Below, in pieces: positions 45,520 to 57,000 of a stretch of 64,000 bases of DNA (its first letter is position 1; every line of letters begins with the position of its first letter). A model generated the notes under the pieces. That model was not told the DNA's origin. It did no database searches and saw nothing but the letters and a program-made list of their open reading frames with translations. The position numbers and the translations under genes were made by a program. The stretch is from Nocardioides marmorisolisilvae (GTDB lineage Bacteria; Actinomycetota; Actinomycetes; Propionibacteriales; Nocardioidaceae), in assembly GCF_003725775.1 (NCBI RefSeq), contig NZ_RJSG01000002.1, positions 2,188,940 through 2,252,939 on the forward strand. Reading direction: 5' to 3'.

Positions 45520-46895
45520 GCATCTCCGAACAAGTAGCCCTGGTCCGCAAGACGTTCGACGCGGGCACCACCCGTCCGGTCGCCTGGCGGCTGAAGCAGC
45601 TCGAGGCGCTCGAGCGGATGCTCACCGAGGGTGAGCCGCAGATTGCCGAGGCGCTCGCCGTCGACCTCGGCCGACCGCCGAACGACACCTTCCTGGGCGA
45701 CATCGCTCCCCCGCTGGCGGAGGTGAGGTTCGCCCGCAAGCACCTGCGGCGCTGGATGCGCTCGCGCCGGGTCGGCCTGCCGCTCTCGCAGCGCCCCGGG
45801 AAGGCCTGGTACTCCTACGAGCCGCTCGGTGTGGTGCTCGTCATCGGCCCGTGGAACTATCCCGTCTACCTGACGATCGGCCCGCTCGTCGCAGCGATCG
45901 CGGCCGGCAACTGCGCGGTGATCAAGCCCTCCGAGCACGCCCCGAGCACCGCCCGGGTGATCCGCGAGCTGGTCGAGCAGTACCTGGACCCGGACGCCTT
46001 CCTGGTCCTCGAGGGCGGCCCCGAGGTCACCCAGGACATCCTCGCCCAGGCGATGGACCTGGCCTTCTTCACCGGTGGCCCGGAGATCGGCAAGGCCGTG
46101 ATGGCGGCCGCCGCCCCGCACCTGACCCCGGTGATCCTCGAGCTCGGTGGCAAGTGCCCGGCGGTGATCGCCCCGGACGCGAACCTCGGCGTCGCGGCCC
46201 GGCGGATCGCCTGGACCAAGCTGATGAACTCGGGCCAGACCTGCATCGCGCCGGACTACCTGATGGTCGACGAGACGGTGTGGTCGGACTTCCGTTCCGA
46301 GCTGCTCACCGCGTTCAAGGAGCTCAGCCCGAACGGTGACGGCGGGCGCGCGCTGCCGATCGTCAGCCCCCGGCACGCGGCGCGGCTCGAGGGCCTGCTC
46401 ACCGGGCACGGCGGCACGGTCATCACCGGTGGCGACGTGGACCCAGGATTCGACACAGGGAAGGGCACCGCCGATCTGACCGTCGTGCTGGACCCGGCCC
46501 TCGACTCACCCCTGATGACCGAGGAGATCTTCGGCCCGCTGCTCCCGGTGGTCCCGGTGCGCAGCGTCGACCAGGCGATGGAGCACATCGGCGCCGGACC
46601 CAAGCCGCTGGCGGCGTACCTGTTCAGCGGGTCGCGGTCCACCCAGCGCGCGTTCCGCGAGAACGTCGCCGCTGGGGCGATCGTCGAGAACCACATCGCG
46701 ATGCACGTGCTCGTCCCGGAGCTGCCGTTCGGCGGAGTCGGCAACTCCGGGATGGGCGCCTACCACGGCAAGTGGGGCTTCGAGGCGTTCAGCCACCGCA
46801 AGGCCAACCTGCACCGGCCGACGTGGCTCGACCCCCGGTTCGCCTACCCGCCGTACAGCAAGCGCACCGAGCGCCTGCTGCGCAAGATCTTCTGA
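45516..46895 (+). CDS. Aldehyde dehydrogenase (class-3/fatty aldehyde type)
   Basis: 459 aa, the length of class-3 ALDHs. VIGPWNYPVYLTIGPL and the catalytic Glu in LELGGKCPAV, with the catalytic Cys in NSGQTCIAPDYLM. ALDH-3 members oxidise medium- and long-chain aldehydes with NAD(P). The C-terminus reads FSHRKANLHRP as in the class. Downstream of the SDR in the same operon, it could oxidise the aldehyde that forms after P450 or dehydrogenase action. Confidence 0.92.
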   Translation: MSISEQVALVRKTFDAGTTRPVAWRLKQLEALERMLTEGEPQIAEALAVDLGRPPNDTFLGDIAPPLAEVRFARKHLRRWMRSRRVGLPLSQRPGKAWYSYEPLGVVLVIGPWNYPVYLTIGPLVAAIAAGNCAVIKPSEHAPSTARVIRELVEQYLDPDAFLVLEGGPEVTQDILAQAMDLAFFTGGPEIGKAVMAAAAPHLTPVILELGGKCPAVIAPDANLGVAARRIAWTKLMNSGQTCIAPDYLMVDETVWSDFRSELLTAFKELSPNGDGGRALPIVSPRHAARLEGLLTGHGGTVITGGDVDPGFDTGKGTADLTVVLDPALDSPLMTEEIFGPLLPVVPVRSVDQAMEHIGAGPKPLAAYLFSGSRSTQRAFRENVAAGAIVENHIAMHVLVPELPFGGVGNSGMGAYHGKWGFEAFSHRKANLHRPTWLDPRFAYPPYSKRTERLLRKIF

Positions 46896-46923
46896 CCCGA
46901 CCTTCTCGACCGAGGGAGCACCC

Positions 46924-47331
46924 ATGACCGCCACGTTCGCCGACACCGACGAAGCCGCCAAGTACATCGGCTCGGTCTTCCAGGCCGGCTTCGACGACCC
47001 GCAGATCCGCACCAAGCTCGAGGCCTCCGGCCTGGTGCTGCGGATGGAGATCTCCGACCCCGACCTGGTGATGACCGTCGACATGCACACCGGCTCCATC
47101 GTCGTCGGCGACACCGAGCTCGAGCCCAACATGACCCTGACGCTGTCCTCGGACACCGCTAACCGGTTCTGGCAGGGCAAGGTCGGCGTCCCGCTCGCGG
47201 TCGCGCGCGGGCAGATCAAGATCGACGGGGCGCTGCCCAAGCTGCTGGCCCTGCTGCCGAGCGCGAAGACGCTGAACGCCCGCTACATCGCACGGCTCGA
47301 GGCCGACGGCCGCAGCGACCTGCTGGCCTGA
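46924..47331 (+). CDS. SCP2 sterol-binding domain protein
   Basis: 135 aa consisting of one SCP2 fold: VLRMEISDPDLVMTVDMHTGSIVVGDTELEPNMTLTLSSDTANRFWQGKVGVPLAVARGQIKIDGALPKLLALLP. The family binds sterols or acyl lipids in a hydrophobic tunnel and is not itself an enzyme. Last gene of the operon. It supports the view that the pathway handles a sterol-like or lipid substrate. Confidence 0.9.
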   Translation: MTATFADTDEAAKYIGSVFQAGFDDPQIRTKLEASGLVLRMEISDPDLVMTVDMHTGSIVVGDTELEPNMTLTLSSDTANRFWQGKVGVPLAVARGQIKIDGALPKLLALLPSAKTLNARYIARLEADGRSDLLA

Positions 47332-47346
47332 CCGGGATCGGGAGTC

Positions 47347-47907
47347 TCAGCCGTGGGTGACGGCGTACTTGCCCATCACGACGGCCTCGTACTCGTCGAA
47401 GAGGGCGTCGAACTCCTTCTTCTTCACCGGGCTGCGCCACTGCTGGATGCCGACCAGCAGCGTCATCCCCATCATCCCGAGCTGGTGCGCCTCCGCCTGC
47501 GTGCGGCAGGCGGGCCGGATGATGTCGGTCAGCGCCGCGAGCCGACGCTCGTCGACCCGCTTCTGCGCCACCGCGACGATCGGGTGGGTGTGCGCCCACG
47601 ACCGGATCGCGGCCTCGGCCTCGTGCGGCACCGTGCCGGCCAGCACCCGCATCGTGTGGATCCGCTCGGCCGGGTCGTCAGGAGCGTTGGAGAGCTCCTC
47701 GATGCGCAGCGTCTGGGCGTCCTCCCAGAACTCCAGCAGCTCGACCACGAAGCCGTCGAAGCTGCCGAAGTAGCCGTAGAACGAGCCCGAGGTGACCTTG
47801 AGGCGCTTGCAGAGCACCGTGATCTTCAGGCTGCCCGCGCCGTCGGTCGCCAGGATCTCCATCGCCGCGTCGAAGTACTCCTCGCGCGTGACGAGCAGCC
47901 GCACCAT
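47347..47907 (-). CDS. TetR-family transcriptional regulator
   Basis: 186 aa. The N-terminal HTH spans residues 10-55 (GSLKITVLCKRLKVTSGSFYGYFGSFDGFVVELLEFW). The remainder is the ligand-binding helical domain (HTHPIVAVAQKRVDERRLAALTDII). It converges with the SCP2 gene. An AT-rich element upstream of it recurs in the P450-WS/DGAT promoter, so it likely represses both divergent operons and itself until a lipid ligand is bound. Confidence 0.88.
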   Translation of the reverse strand: MVRLLVTREEYFDAAMEILATDGAGSLKITVLCKRLKVTSGSFYGYFGSFDGFVVELLEFWEDAQTLRIEELSNAPDDPAERIHTMRVLAGTVPHEAEAAIRSWAHTHPIVAVAQKRVDERRLAALTDIIRPACRTQAEAHQLGMMGMTLLVGIQQWRSPVKKKEFDALFDEYEAVVMGKYAVTHG

Positions 47908-47935
47908 CGGTCCTCGATCCGTCGGGGTCTACATC

Positions 47936-47959
47936 TCAAGTGTAACGCACCTTATGTTT
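47936..47959. promoter_or_regulatory. TetR autoregulatory operator candidate
   Basis: Reading the minus strand, AAACATAA is followed after six bases by TTACACTT-GA. Against the site at 43322-43345, AAACATAA is identical and 7 or more of the remaining positions match. It lies 29 bases upstream of the TetR start codon. Confidence 0.6.
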
Positions 47960-47979
47960 CAGGAGCCCGGGCACGCAGA

Positions 47980-48004
47980 AGGCCCGGACCAGCGGTCCGG
48001 GCCT
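47980..48004 (-). terminator. Perfect 11-bp hairpin terminator of giant gene
   Basis: AGGCCCGGACC (47980-47990) pairs with GGTCCGGGCCT (47994-48004), a 3-base loop between, 16 bases past the giant gene's stop. Confidence 0.75.
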
Positions 48005-48020
48005 CCTGCTGCTGTGTCGC

Positions 48021-51000
48021 CTAGCGGTTGACCGTCAGCGTGACCGCCTTGGTCGAGGTGCCGGTGAAGTCGTCACCGCTGTAGGTGAGGGTCCCGTGCA
48101 CCGTCCCGGCGGTGGTGAAGGTCGGCAGCAGGATGGTCGTCTGCCCACCCGAGAGCACGCCCGTGTAGGTGTGCCCGTTGATCACCAGGGCCACCGTGCC
48201 GGTCGGCGTGACCCCCGTGGCCTTGACGGTCACCAGCAGCTTCGGGCCGCTCTTGTTCACCTTGATCGGCCCGCTCTGCAGCTGGTACGAGGTCGTCGAG
48301 GCGACCTTGGTGACCGTCACGGTCGCCGTACCGGTGGCCGGGTCGTAGACGGTGTTGCCGCCGTAGACCAGGGAGAGCGCGCGACCGCCCGGCGGGAGGC
48401 TCTTGGCCGCCAGCGTCACCCGGACGTGACCGCCGAAGAGGGTTCCGCTGCCGAGCAGCTGGGTGCCGTACTTCACCTGCACCTGGCCGGTCGGGGTCGG
48501 GCTCCCGGCCACGCCGGTCACCGTGATCGCCAGGCTCACCGTCTTGCCGTAGACCACCGACACGTTGGCCGCGGTCACCGTCGGCGTCTTCTTGCCGGAG
48601 GTGACCGTGATCGTGATCGTCTTCGACGAGGTGGCGAAGTTCGCCGCGCCGCCGTACGAGACCGTGACCGTGTTCGCGCCGACCGCCAGACCCGCGGTGC
48701 TCACCGCGACCGTGACCTGGCCGTTGGTGAGCGTGCCGGTGCCGATCTGGTTGTTTCCGGCGTCCAGCACCCGCACGGTGCCACCGGGCACTCCCGCGGT
48801 CGAGCTGACCGTGACCGGAACGCTCGCCGTGCTCCCCTTCGCCGCCGTCGCGTTGCCGGCCACCACCGTCGTCGCGGCCTTGGCCACCGTGAAGGTGAAC
48901 GTGGTCGACGAGGCCTGCAGCTGGGTGTTGCCACCGTAGGTCGCGGTGATCGTGTGCGCCCCCGGTGCGAGCGTCACCGCGGGCACCGAGAGCGTCGCCG
49001 AGCCGTCGGAGCCGACGTCGCCCTGGCCGAACGTGGTCGAGCCCTCGGAGAAGGTGACCTTGCCGGTCGGAGCCACGGCCGCGCTCACCGTCGCGGTGAC
49101 CGAGCCGGGCGCCCCGTAGGTCCCCGTCTGGTTGCCCGCCGTCGTGGTCGAGGACGCCTTGGCGAGGGTCAGCGTGATGGTCTTCGCCGAGGTGGCGAAG
49201 TTGTCCGCTCCCCCGTAGACCACGCTCAGGCTGTTGGCACCACCCACCAGCGAGCTGGTGTTGACCTGGACCGTGGTCGCACCGTTGACCAGGACGCCCG
49301 TCCCGACCGCGGCCATGCCGTTCATCACCGTGACGGTGCCGTTCGGCTTGGCCGTCGCGGCCGAGGTCACCGAGACCGGGACCGAGGCCGTGGTGCCGAC
49401 CGTGCCGGAACCGTTCGACCCGACCACCGTGGTGGCCGCCTTGGCGACCGTCAGGGTGAACGTGGTCGAGGAGGACTGCAGCTGGCTGCTGCCTCCGTAC
49501 GTCGCCGTGATCGTGTGCGTCCCGCCGCCCAGCGTCACCTCGTTGAGGTTCAGCGTGGCCGAGCCGCCGAGCGCGACGGTGGCGTCCCCGAGCTCGTTGC
49601 TGCCCTCGGAGAAGGTCACCGTGCCCTCGACCGGGAAGTCCGCGGTCACGGTGGCGGTGAGCGAACCCGCTGCCCCGTACGTCGCGCTCTGGTCGTCGGC
49701 GCTGACCGAGGAGGTCAGCTTGCCCAGGGTCAGCGTGATGTCCTTCGTGGAACCGGCGAAGTTGCCGGCGCCGGCGTACTTCACCGTCAGCGTGTGGTCA
49801 CCGGCGGCCATGCCCATGGTGTTCACCGAGATGGTGACCGAACCACCGGACAGGGTGCCCGTGCCGACGCCGGTCGAGCCCTCGAGCACGGTGACCGTGC
49901 CGCCCGGCTTCGCCGTGGCCGCCGAGGTCACCGTCACCGGGACCGAGGCGGGGGTACCGACCGAACCGCTGGCGTCGTCGGCCACGACCGTGGTCGCAGC
50001 CTTGCCGACGGTCAGGGTGAAGGAGGTCGTCGAACCGGACAGGACGTCGCTGCCGCCGTAGGTCGCGGTGATCCCGTGGGAGCCGGCTGCGAGCGTCACC
50101 TCGTCCAGGCTCAGCGTGGCGGTTCCGTCGGAGGCGACGTTCGCCTGACCCAGGGTGTTCCCACCGCTGGAGAAGGTGACCGTGCCGGTCACGTCCGCCT
50201 CGGCGCTCACCGTCGCGGTCAGCGACCCGGCGGAACCGTAGGTGGCCGTCTGGTCCTCGGCCGACACCGTCGACGTCCCCTTCGAGAGCGTCAGCGTGAC
50301 GGTGGTGCCCGACGAGGCGAAGTTGGTCGCACCGTCGTAGGAGACCGTGAGGGTGTTGTCGCCCTCGCTCAGCCCGCTGGTGTCCACCGAGACCTTGGTG
50401 GTTCCGTTGATCAGGACGCCCGACCCGATGGCCGTCAGACCGTCGAACACCGTGACCGTGCCGCCCGGCTTGGCCGTGGCCGGCGAGGTCACGGTGACCG
50501 GGAGCTGCGCCGGGACGCCGAGGTCGGAGCTGAGGTCGTCAGCGTCGACCGACGTCGTCGCCTTCGCGACCGTCAGCGTGAAGGTGGTCGAGGAGTCGTT
50601 GAGCGCGTCGCTGTCGCCGTAGTCCGCGGTGATCGTGTGCGCACCGGCATCCAGGGTCACCTCGTCGAGGTGCAGCGTGGCGGTCCCGTCGGAGGCGACA
50701 TCCGCCGTGCCCAGCGTGGTCGACCCCTCGGAGAAGGTGACCGTGCCACCCGGCTCGGTCGCCCCGGAGACGGTCGCGGTCAACGATCCGGCCGACCCGT
50801 AGGTCGCGTCCTGGTCGTCGGCCGCGAGCGTCGAGTCCGCCTTGACGCCCGGGATCTTGATCGTGGCCAGCAGCGCGCCGGTCTGGTTGCCGTAGACCTT
50901 CAGGGTCTGGGCGCCCGCGACACCGGCCGGCAGCTGGACGCTGACCGAGGCGTTGCCGCGGTCGTCGTACGGCTGGGTGCTGTTGCCGACGGTGACCGGG

Positions 51001-54000
51001 ATCGAGGCGGCGAGCACGGTGCTGCCGTCCTTGATCGTGATGGTCGTGTCCTGGGTGTCGTGCGGACCGGTCATCAGCAGCGAGCTGAGGGCGAAGGCCA
51101 CCGTGTCACCACCGCTGTAGGACGACGGGGCGTTGCCCGGGAAGGTGACCCGGACGCCGCGCTGGGCGTAGTCGACCGGCAGCGGGGTGGACTGGTACTG
51201 CTTCATGTAGTCCACCTGCGCCGCCAGATCGGTCTGCTCGGTGTCGACCGGGTTGGCGCCGTTCGCGAGCTCCCAGAAGTTGTCACCGCCGCTGGCCAGG
51301 AACGAGTTGACCGTGACGCTGTAGTGCTTGGCCAGGTCGATCGGCTTCCCGTTGAGGAACATCTGGTCCACCACCCCGAGGGTCGCTCCGGGGTGAACCG
51401 GGTCGGTGACCTCGTGGTACGTGTACGAGAAGCCCTGGCTGACGCCCAGCTTCAGGAACGGGCGCGCCGGGATGTTGGCGTTCGCGTTGACGATGTTGTC
51501 GCGCGACCACTGCTCCTCGAGCACCTTCTTGATCTGCGCACCGGTCAGCGACATGTTGGTCAGCTCGTTCGCGAACGGCTGCACGTCGGCCGCGGTCCGG
51601 TAGGTGAGGTCACCCGAGCCGTCGGCGTTCTGGCCCCGCAGGTCGGCCCGCAGGCCTCCCGGGTTCATGAAGGCCAGGTCGCTGTCGGTCGCCCAGCGCT
51701 GGATCTCCGCGATCTGGTTGCCCAGCGTGGACTCGCCACCGCGGTTCTCGGTGCCGTCCGACAGGCGCGCACGGTCGAACGGACCGCCGAGCTTGCCGAG
51801 GGTCTGCGCCCCGGCCACCGCCGAGGCGGCGACCGCGTCGGCCACGATGCTCGCGACCGCCGGGTCCTGCGGCGCGCTGAACAGCGTGCTGACCGGACCC
51901 TTCACGCCCACGAGGTTCGAGGTCACGTCGACCGGGTCACCGTCGGCGTCGAAGGAGTAGACGAGCTGGTCCAGCGCCACCGCGTAGGAGCCCGCCTGCA
52001 GGACCGGACGCTCGGTGATCGCGCGACCCGCCCAGCCGTCGACCGGGAAGGAGCAGGCGTACTCGAGGTGGGTGTGACCCGAGAGGACGGCGTCGACGTT
52101 GTCGTTGAGGCCGTTGAGCTCGTCGGCGAAGGACGACCCGCTGCCCAGCATCGCGCTGCAGTCGGTCGAGGCCGCACCTTCGTGGGTGAGCAGCACGACG
52201 ATCGTGGCGCCGTCCGACTTGAGCTGGTCGGCGTAGTGGTTGATCGCCGAGATCGTGTCCGCCTCGTCGTCGACGTGGACGCCGGCCAGGTTCGCCGGGC
52301 TCTCGAGCGAGTTCAGGTCGGGCGTCACGGTGCCGACGAAGCCGATCTTCACGGTCTGGCCGGAGTCCAGGGTGACCGGGATCGTCTTGGTCGCCGGGGC
52401 GACGGTGTCACCGACCTGGATCGGGCCGGAGCCGTCCGGGTCGACCGAGTAGGTGACGTTCGCCGCCAGGTACGGGAGCCCGTCGGGGTCCTTGACGCTG
52501 GCGTCGGCGCCGAACGGGTTCGTCGTGGCGTCGTACTTCTTCATCAGCCGGTTGACGAGGTCCTTCCAACCGACGTGGTCCGCCCCGAGGGAGGCCTGAC
52601 CGTCGAACTCGTGGTTGCCCACGGTCGAGACGTCGAGACCCATCGTCGACAGGGCGTCCAGGGACGGCTTGTCGTGCGCGGTGAACGACTCGAACGTCGA
52701 AGCGCCCACGTTGTCACCGCCGGAGGCGAAGATCGTCTTGTCGTCGCCGTACTGGTCGCGCAGCTCGTTGACCGCACCCGCGAGCGCGGCCGCGCCGCCG
52801 TCGGCCGAGTCCGCGATCAGACGCCCGTGGAAGTCGTTGACCCCCACGATCTGGACGTCGGTGACCTTGTTCGCAGCGGCCACGGTAGGCAGGTCGATAC
52901 CGATCACCATCGGGTTGTGGTCCGAGCTGCGGAACGGCGTCGCGCCGGCGAGGTCGGTCGCGTACGAGACGTCCGTCGGGATGCCGTGGCCCTGCGAGGT
53001 GCCGTAGTAGAAGTTCGTCGCGTTGGCGTTGTAGCGCCCGTAGTCGTAGGCGTCGGTCTCGTTGGCGTTGATCTCCCACACGTCCGCGCCGGTGAAGTCG
53101 GCCTTGAAGCCGGCCGACATGAACTCGTGGTCGATCGAGCCGACCGTGCCGTAGCCGACCTGGTCGGTGCCGGTGGTGCCGCTCGTGTTCGGGGTCGCCA
53201 CCTTCACCGCGCCGGCAGCGTCGGTCCCGACGTTGACGTTCGAGGTGAAGTTGTAGGTGATGTCGTTCGGGTCGCTCGACTCCAGCAGCGAGAAGTTCAG
53301 CGGGTCCCGGCCGTTGCCCGGGTCGGCCTGGGAGGCCGCCAGGATCGCCTTGATCGGATCTTCCTGGGTGTAGGCGTTGAAGTCACCGAGGATCAGGACC
53401 TTGTCGGTGTTCCACTTCTTGGCGAACTGGTTGGCGAAGCGGACCAGCTCCTGGCCCTCCTTGGTGCGCGCCTCGTTGTAGGCGCCCACCAGCGGATCGG
53501 ACTTGTTGTCCCCGCTGATGGTGATGTTCGGGTCGTCCGAGGTGCTGGTGCCGCCCTTGGACTTGAAGTGGTTCACGATCACCGCGAAGCCCGCCGAGTT
53601 CGGGTCGCCGACTCGCTTGAAGAACTGGGCCAGCGGCTCGCGCGCCACGTCGAACGGCGAGGCGCCGTGGTACGTCGGCTGCGCGTTGTTGCCCGGGTTG
53701 TCGGGGCTCAGCGGGTTGGACGGGAAGTCCAGGTCGGCGTTGCCGACGGGGACGACGGTGTTCTTCTTGTAGATGAAGGCCGAGCGGATGACGTCCTGCA
53801 TCGAGGAGTAGGAGCAGCTCGCGTTGGCGCGCGACGCCGCGTTGCCGTCGATCGGGCTGATGCCGTCACCGCGCAGGATCGAGCACATGTGCACCATCGA
53901 GGTGGCGTCGGTGGCCTCCTCCGGCGACTTCACGTAGCCCCACACGTCCGCACCGGCCGCGTCGTTGAGCTTGTCGACGAGGTACTTCAGCGCGTCGTCG

Positions 54001-57000
54001 CGGTTCGCGATCGGCGTGCCCTGTCCCTGGTCCTTGAGGTTGGACAGGTCCGGGGACAGGGGTGAGTTGGTGATGCCCTGCTTGAGCTTGTTCGGGTTCT
54101 CGATCTCCTCCAGGGAGACGATGTCCGCGCCCGAGCCGTGGTTCACGGCGTTGGCGTCGATGCCGCCCAGGCCGTTGATCGCGGTCACGATCTTGGCGAC
54201 CTGACGGCTGAAGTCCTCGGCGCGGGCAGCACCGCGCGGAGCGTTGGCCAGACCGGCCTTGTACGCCGTCACCGCACCCGAGACCGGGTCCCAGGCCGAT
54301 GCCTGGCCGAACGGCGAGACGCACTGGAAGAGCAGGGTGCGGTTACCGAGGCGGTCGTAGTCGTACTGGCAGCCCTTGGTCGTCGAGGACGTCACGCCGG
54401 CGGCCGAGTTGCCGATCGCCGGGTTGTCGGCGGCAAACTGCTCACCGGTCTCCGGGAAGAAGTTCTCGACGTTGAAGGTGGCCACCCGGATGTTCGAGGT
54501 GCCCTCCTTGTTGATGTTCGCCGGGCTCGGGGCGGCGTTGGCCGTGCGGGTGTTCTCGAAGGAGACCGCGCCGGTGCCGAGGTCCGGCGTGCCCTGGTCG
54601 GTGGCCGAGCCGGGGGTGCCCAGGACCGGGCGGTTCGGCTGCAGGTACCACTTGCCGGCGCGCGAGGCGGCGGTCGAGGACAGGTCGGGCCAGAAGCCGA
54701 GGATCAGGCCCTGGCCGGCGGCCGCGGTGACGTGGGCGCCGACGCGGACCGAGTGGTCGTGGTCCATGAAGGGCAGCGGGATCGCGCTGTTGCCGCTCTT
54801 GCTCGGGTTGTAGTGCGAGCTGGCAGAGGTGAAGAACACGTTCGTGCCGGTGCCGAGGAAGTAGCCCCGGTTCACGATGTCGTTCTCGGCGTTCTGGATG
54901 CAGGTGGTGCTGGCGGGCGAGCCGTCGGCGCCACAGATCTCGGTCGGCTGCACCAGCGGCTTGTCCCCGCTGGCCAGTCCGAGCTCACCGTTGGTCTCGT
55001 ACTGGTAGGTGTCGGTGACGACCGTGTCGGTCGGCGCGAACGCCTCCCACTCCTTCGCCTCGCGGTCGGCGTACGTCGCCGGCAGGGAGGTCTGCAGCGT
55101 GACCGTGCCCAGGCTCGCACCGAGCTTGTGGGTGTTCGCGACGGTCGCGGTGATCTCGGTGGCGCTCTCGGCGGAGACCGCGCTGGCGGCCTTGTACTCG
55201 CTGACCGTGCCGCTCACCTTGACCGAGTCGCCCACGGCGATGGTGGAACCGCCCGCGTCCTTCCCGGTGAAGCTGGTACCGGTGTAGAAGACGAAGATCG
55301 CCTCGGAGGCGGGCGAGGTCGCCACGTTCGCGTCCGGGGTCTGGATCACGAAGCCGGAAAGACCGGAGTTCGCGGCGCCGAGCGCGGCGGTGTTGCCGGT
55401 GCCCGCGTAGCCCTTGTTCCAGACGGCCGTGACGACACCCTGGGTGCTCACGGTCTGACCGGCGGTGGTGCCGGAGGCCGGCGCGTACGACGAGCGCGGG
55501 CCGGTCCCCTGGATGGTGGCGATCGACATGACGCTGTTGGTCACGGTGATGCTGAAGGTGACGTCGATGGTCGTTGAGTCGTCCTTGTTGGTGACGGTGA
55601 CGGTCACCGGGGTCGCGGACTGCGTCGCCGTCGGCGTGCCGGTGATGTCCCCGGTGCTCGCGTCCAGCGAGAGGCCGTTGGGCAGCGTGCTGCCCGCCTT
55701 CAGCGCGAAGCCGTAGCCCGAGCTGTTCGCCGGAGACGCGGTCAGCTGGATGTCCGCCGGGCTGCCGACGGCCAGGGTCTGGTCCCCGGGGTTGGGCGCC
55801 AGGAACGTGCCCACGGTGAGCTTGAACTGGACGGACGCCTTGGCGTTCAGGGTGTCGGTGGCGGTCGCCTTGATCGTCGAGACGCCGGCGCTGGTCGGCG
55901 TACCGGAGATGACACCGGTGTGCGGGTCGACGCTGATGCCGCTGGGCTGACCGGTGATCGAGTAGGTGATGTCGCCGACGCCACCGGTGGCCTGCAGGTC
56001 CGCGATCGTGGCGGGCTGGTTCACCAGGGCGGTCTGGTCGGTGACGCCGGCCAGCGAGATCGCGGGCTGGGTGTCGCCGTTGGAGTTGATCGCGACCGGC
56101 GCGATCGAGGCGAAGTCGGTGTGGTTGTTGTTGGTGTCGGTGCCCACCGGGGTGCGCTGGGCAGCGATGTTCACGCCGGTGATGAAGCCGGAGAGCGCGC
56201 CCTCGTAGGCGAACGGCGTGAAGCTGGTGGACACGCCGTAGCCGAGCGCGTCGATGACGTGGTCGGCTCCGGTGAGGTCGCCGGTCGGCATCGTGAACGG
56301 GTCCTGGGTGTCGATCAGCGCGATGGTGCCGTCGGCGAAGTTCCAGTTGATCGTCGAGTTGTCGTCCGGGGCCGGCAGGTCGACGCCCGCGGCGCCGCCG
56401 TTGGAGGACGTGCCCGCGACCAGGTAGTAGCCGTGCGCCGGGATGGTGCCGGTCAGCGAGGTCTGCTGGGTGGCGGCCGGAGTGCCGGTGTTGGTGGAGT
56501 TGTTCGCCGGCAGGTAGGCGATCGAGTCACCGGACAGGTCGACGTTGTTGTCGGTCGGGTTGTACAGCTCGATGAAGCTGTTCTTGTACGAGGCGTTGCC
56601 GAAGCCGCCGTCACCCCAGACCTGGGCGACCACGACGTGGTTGGCCGCGTCGCCCTCGGCCGCGGTGATGGTGAAGCTCTGCGTCTTGGAGACCGGGCTC
56701 GCAGCGCTGTCGGTGACCTTCGCGGTCACGTGGTAGGTGCCCGCGGTTCCGGGGATCGCGCTGATGACACCGCTCGCGTTGACGTTCAGGCTGATGCCGT
56801 CATCACCGGAGACGCTGTAGGTGTACGGCGCCGTGCCTCCGGTCGCGGTCATCGGGATCGCGGCCAGCGGGGTGTTGCGGAACCCGCTCTTGTTGGAGAT
56901 CGCGGCGAGCGCCAGCGGGACGGGACCGGTCGACAGCGGGCCGTCCACCAGGCTCTTCGGCGTCGGCGTGGCTGCCTTCAGGTCGGTCGCTGTCGTGTTG

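Noticed and set aside
48096..54065. 1989-codon open frame antisense to the giant nuclease gene
   Set aside because: Arg/Gly/Val-rich with no motif; it exists because the real minus-strand gene has strong GC3 bias.
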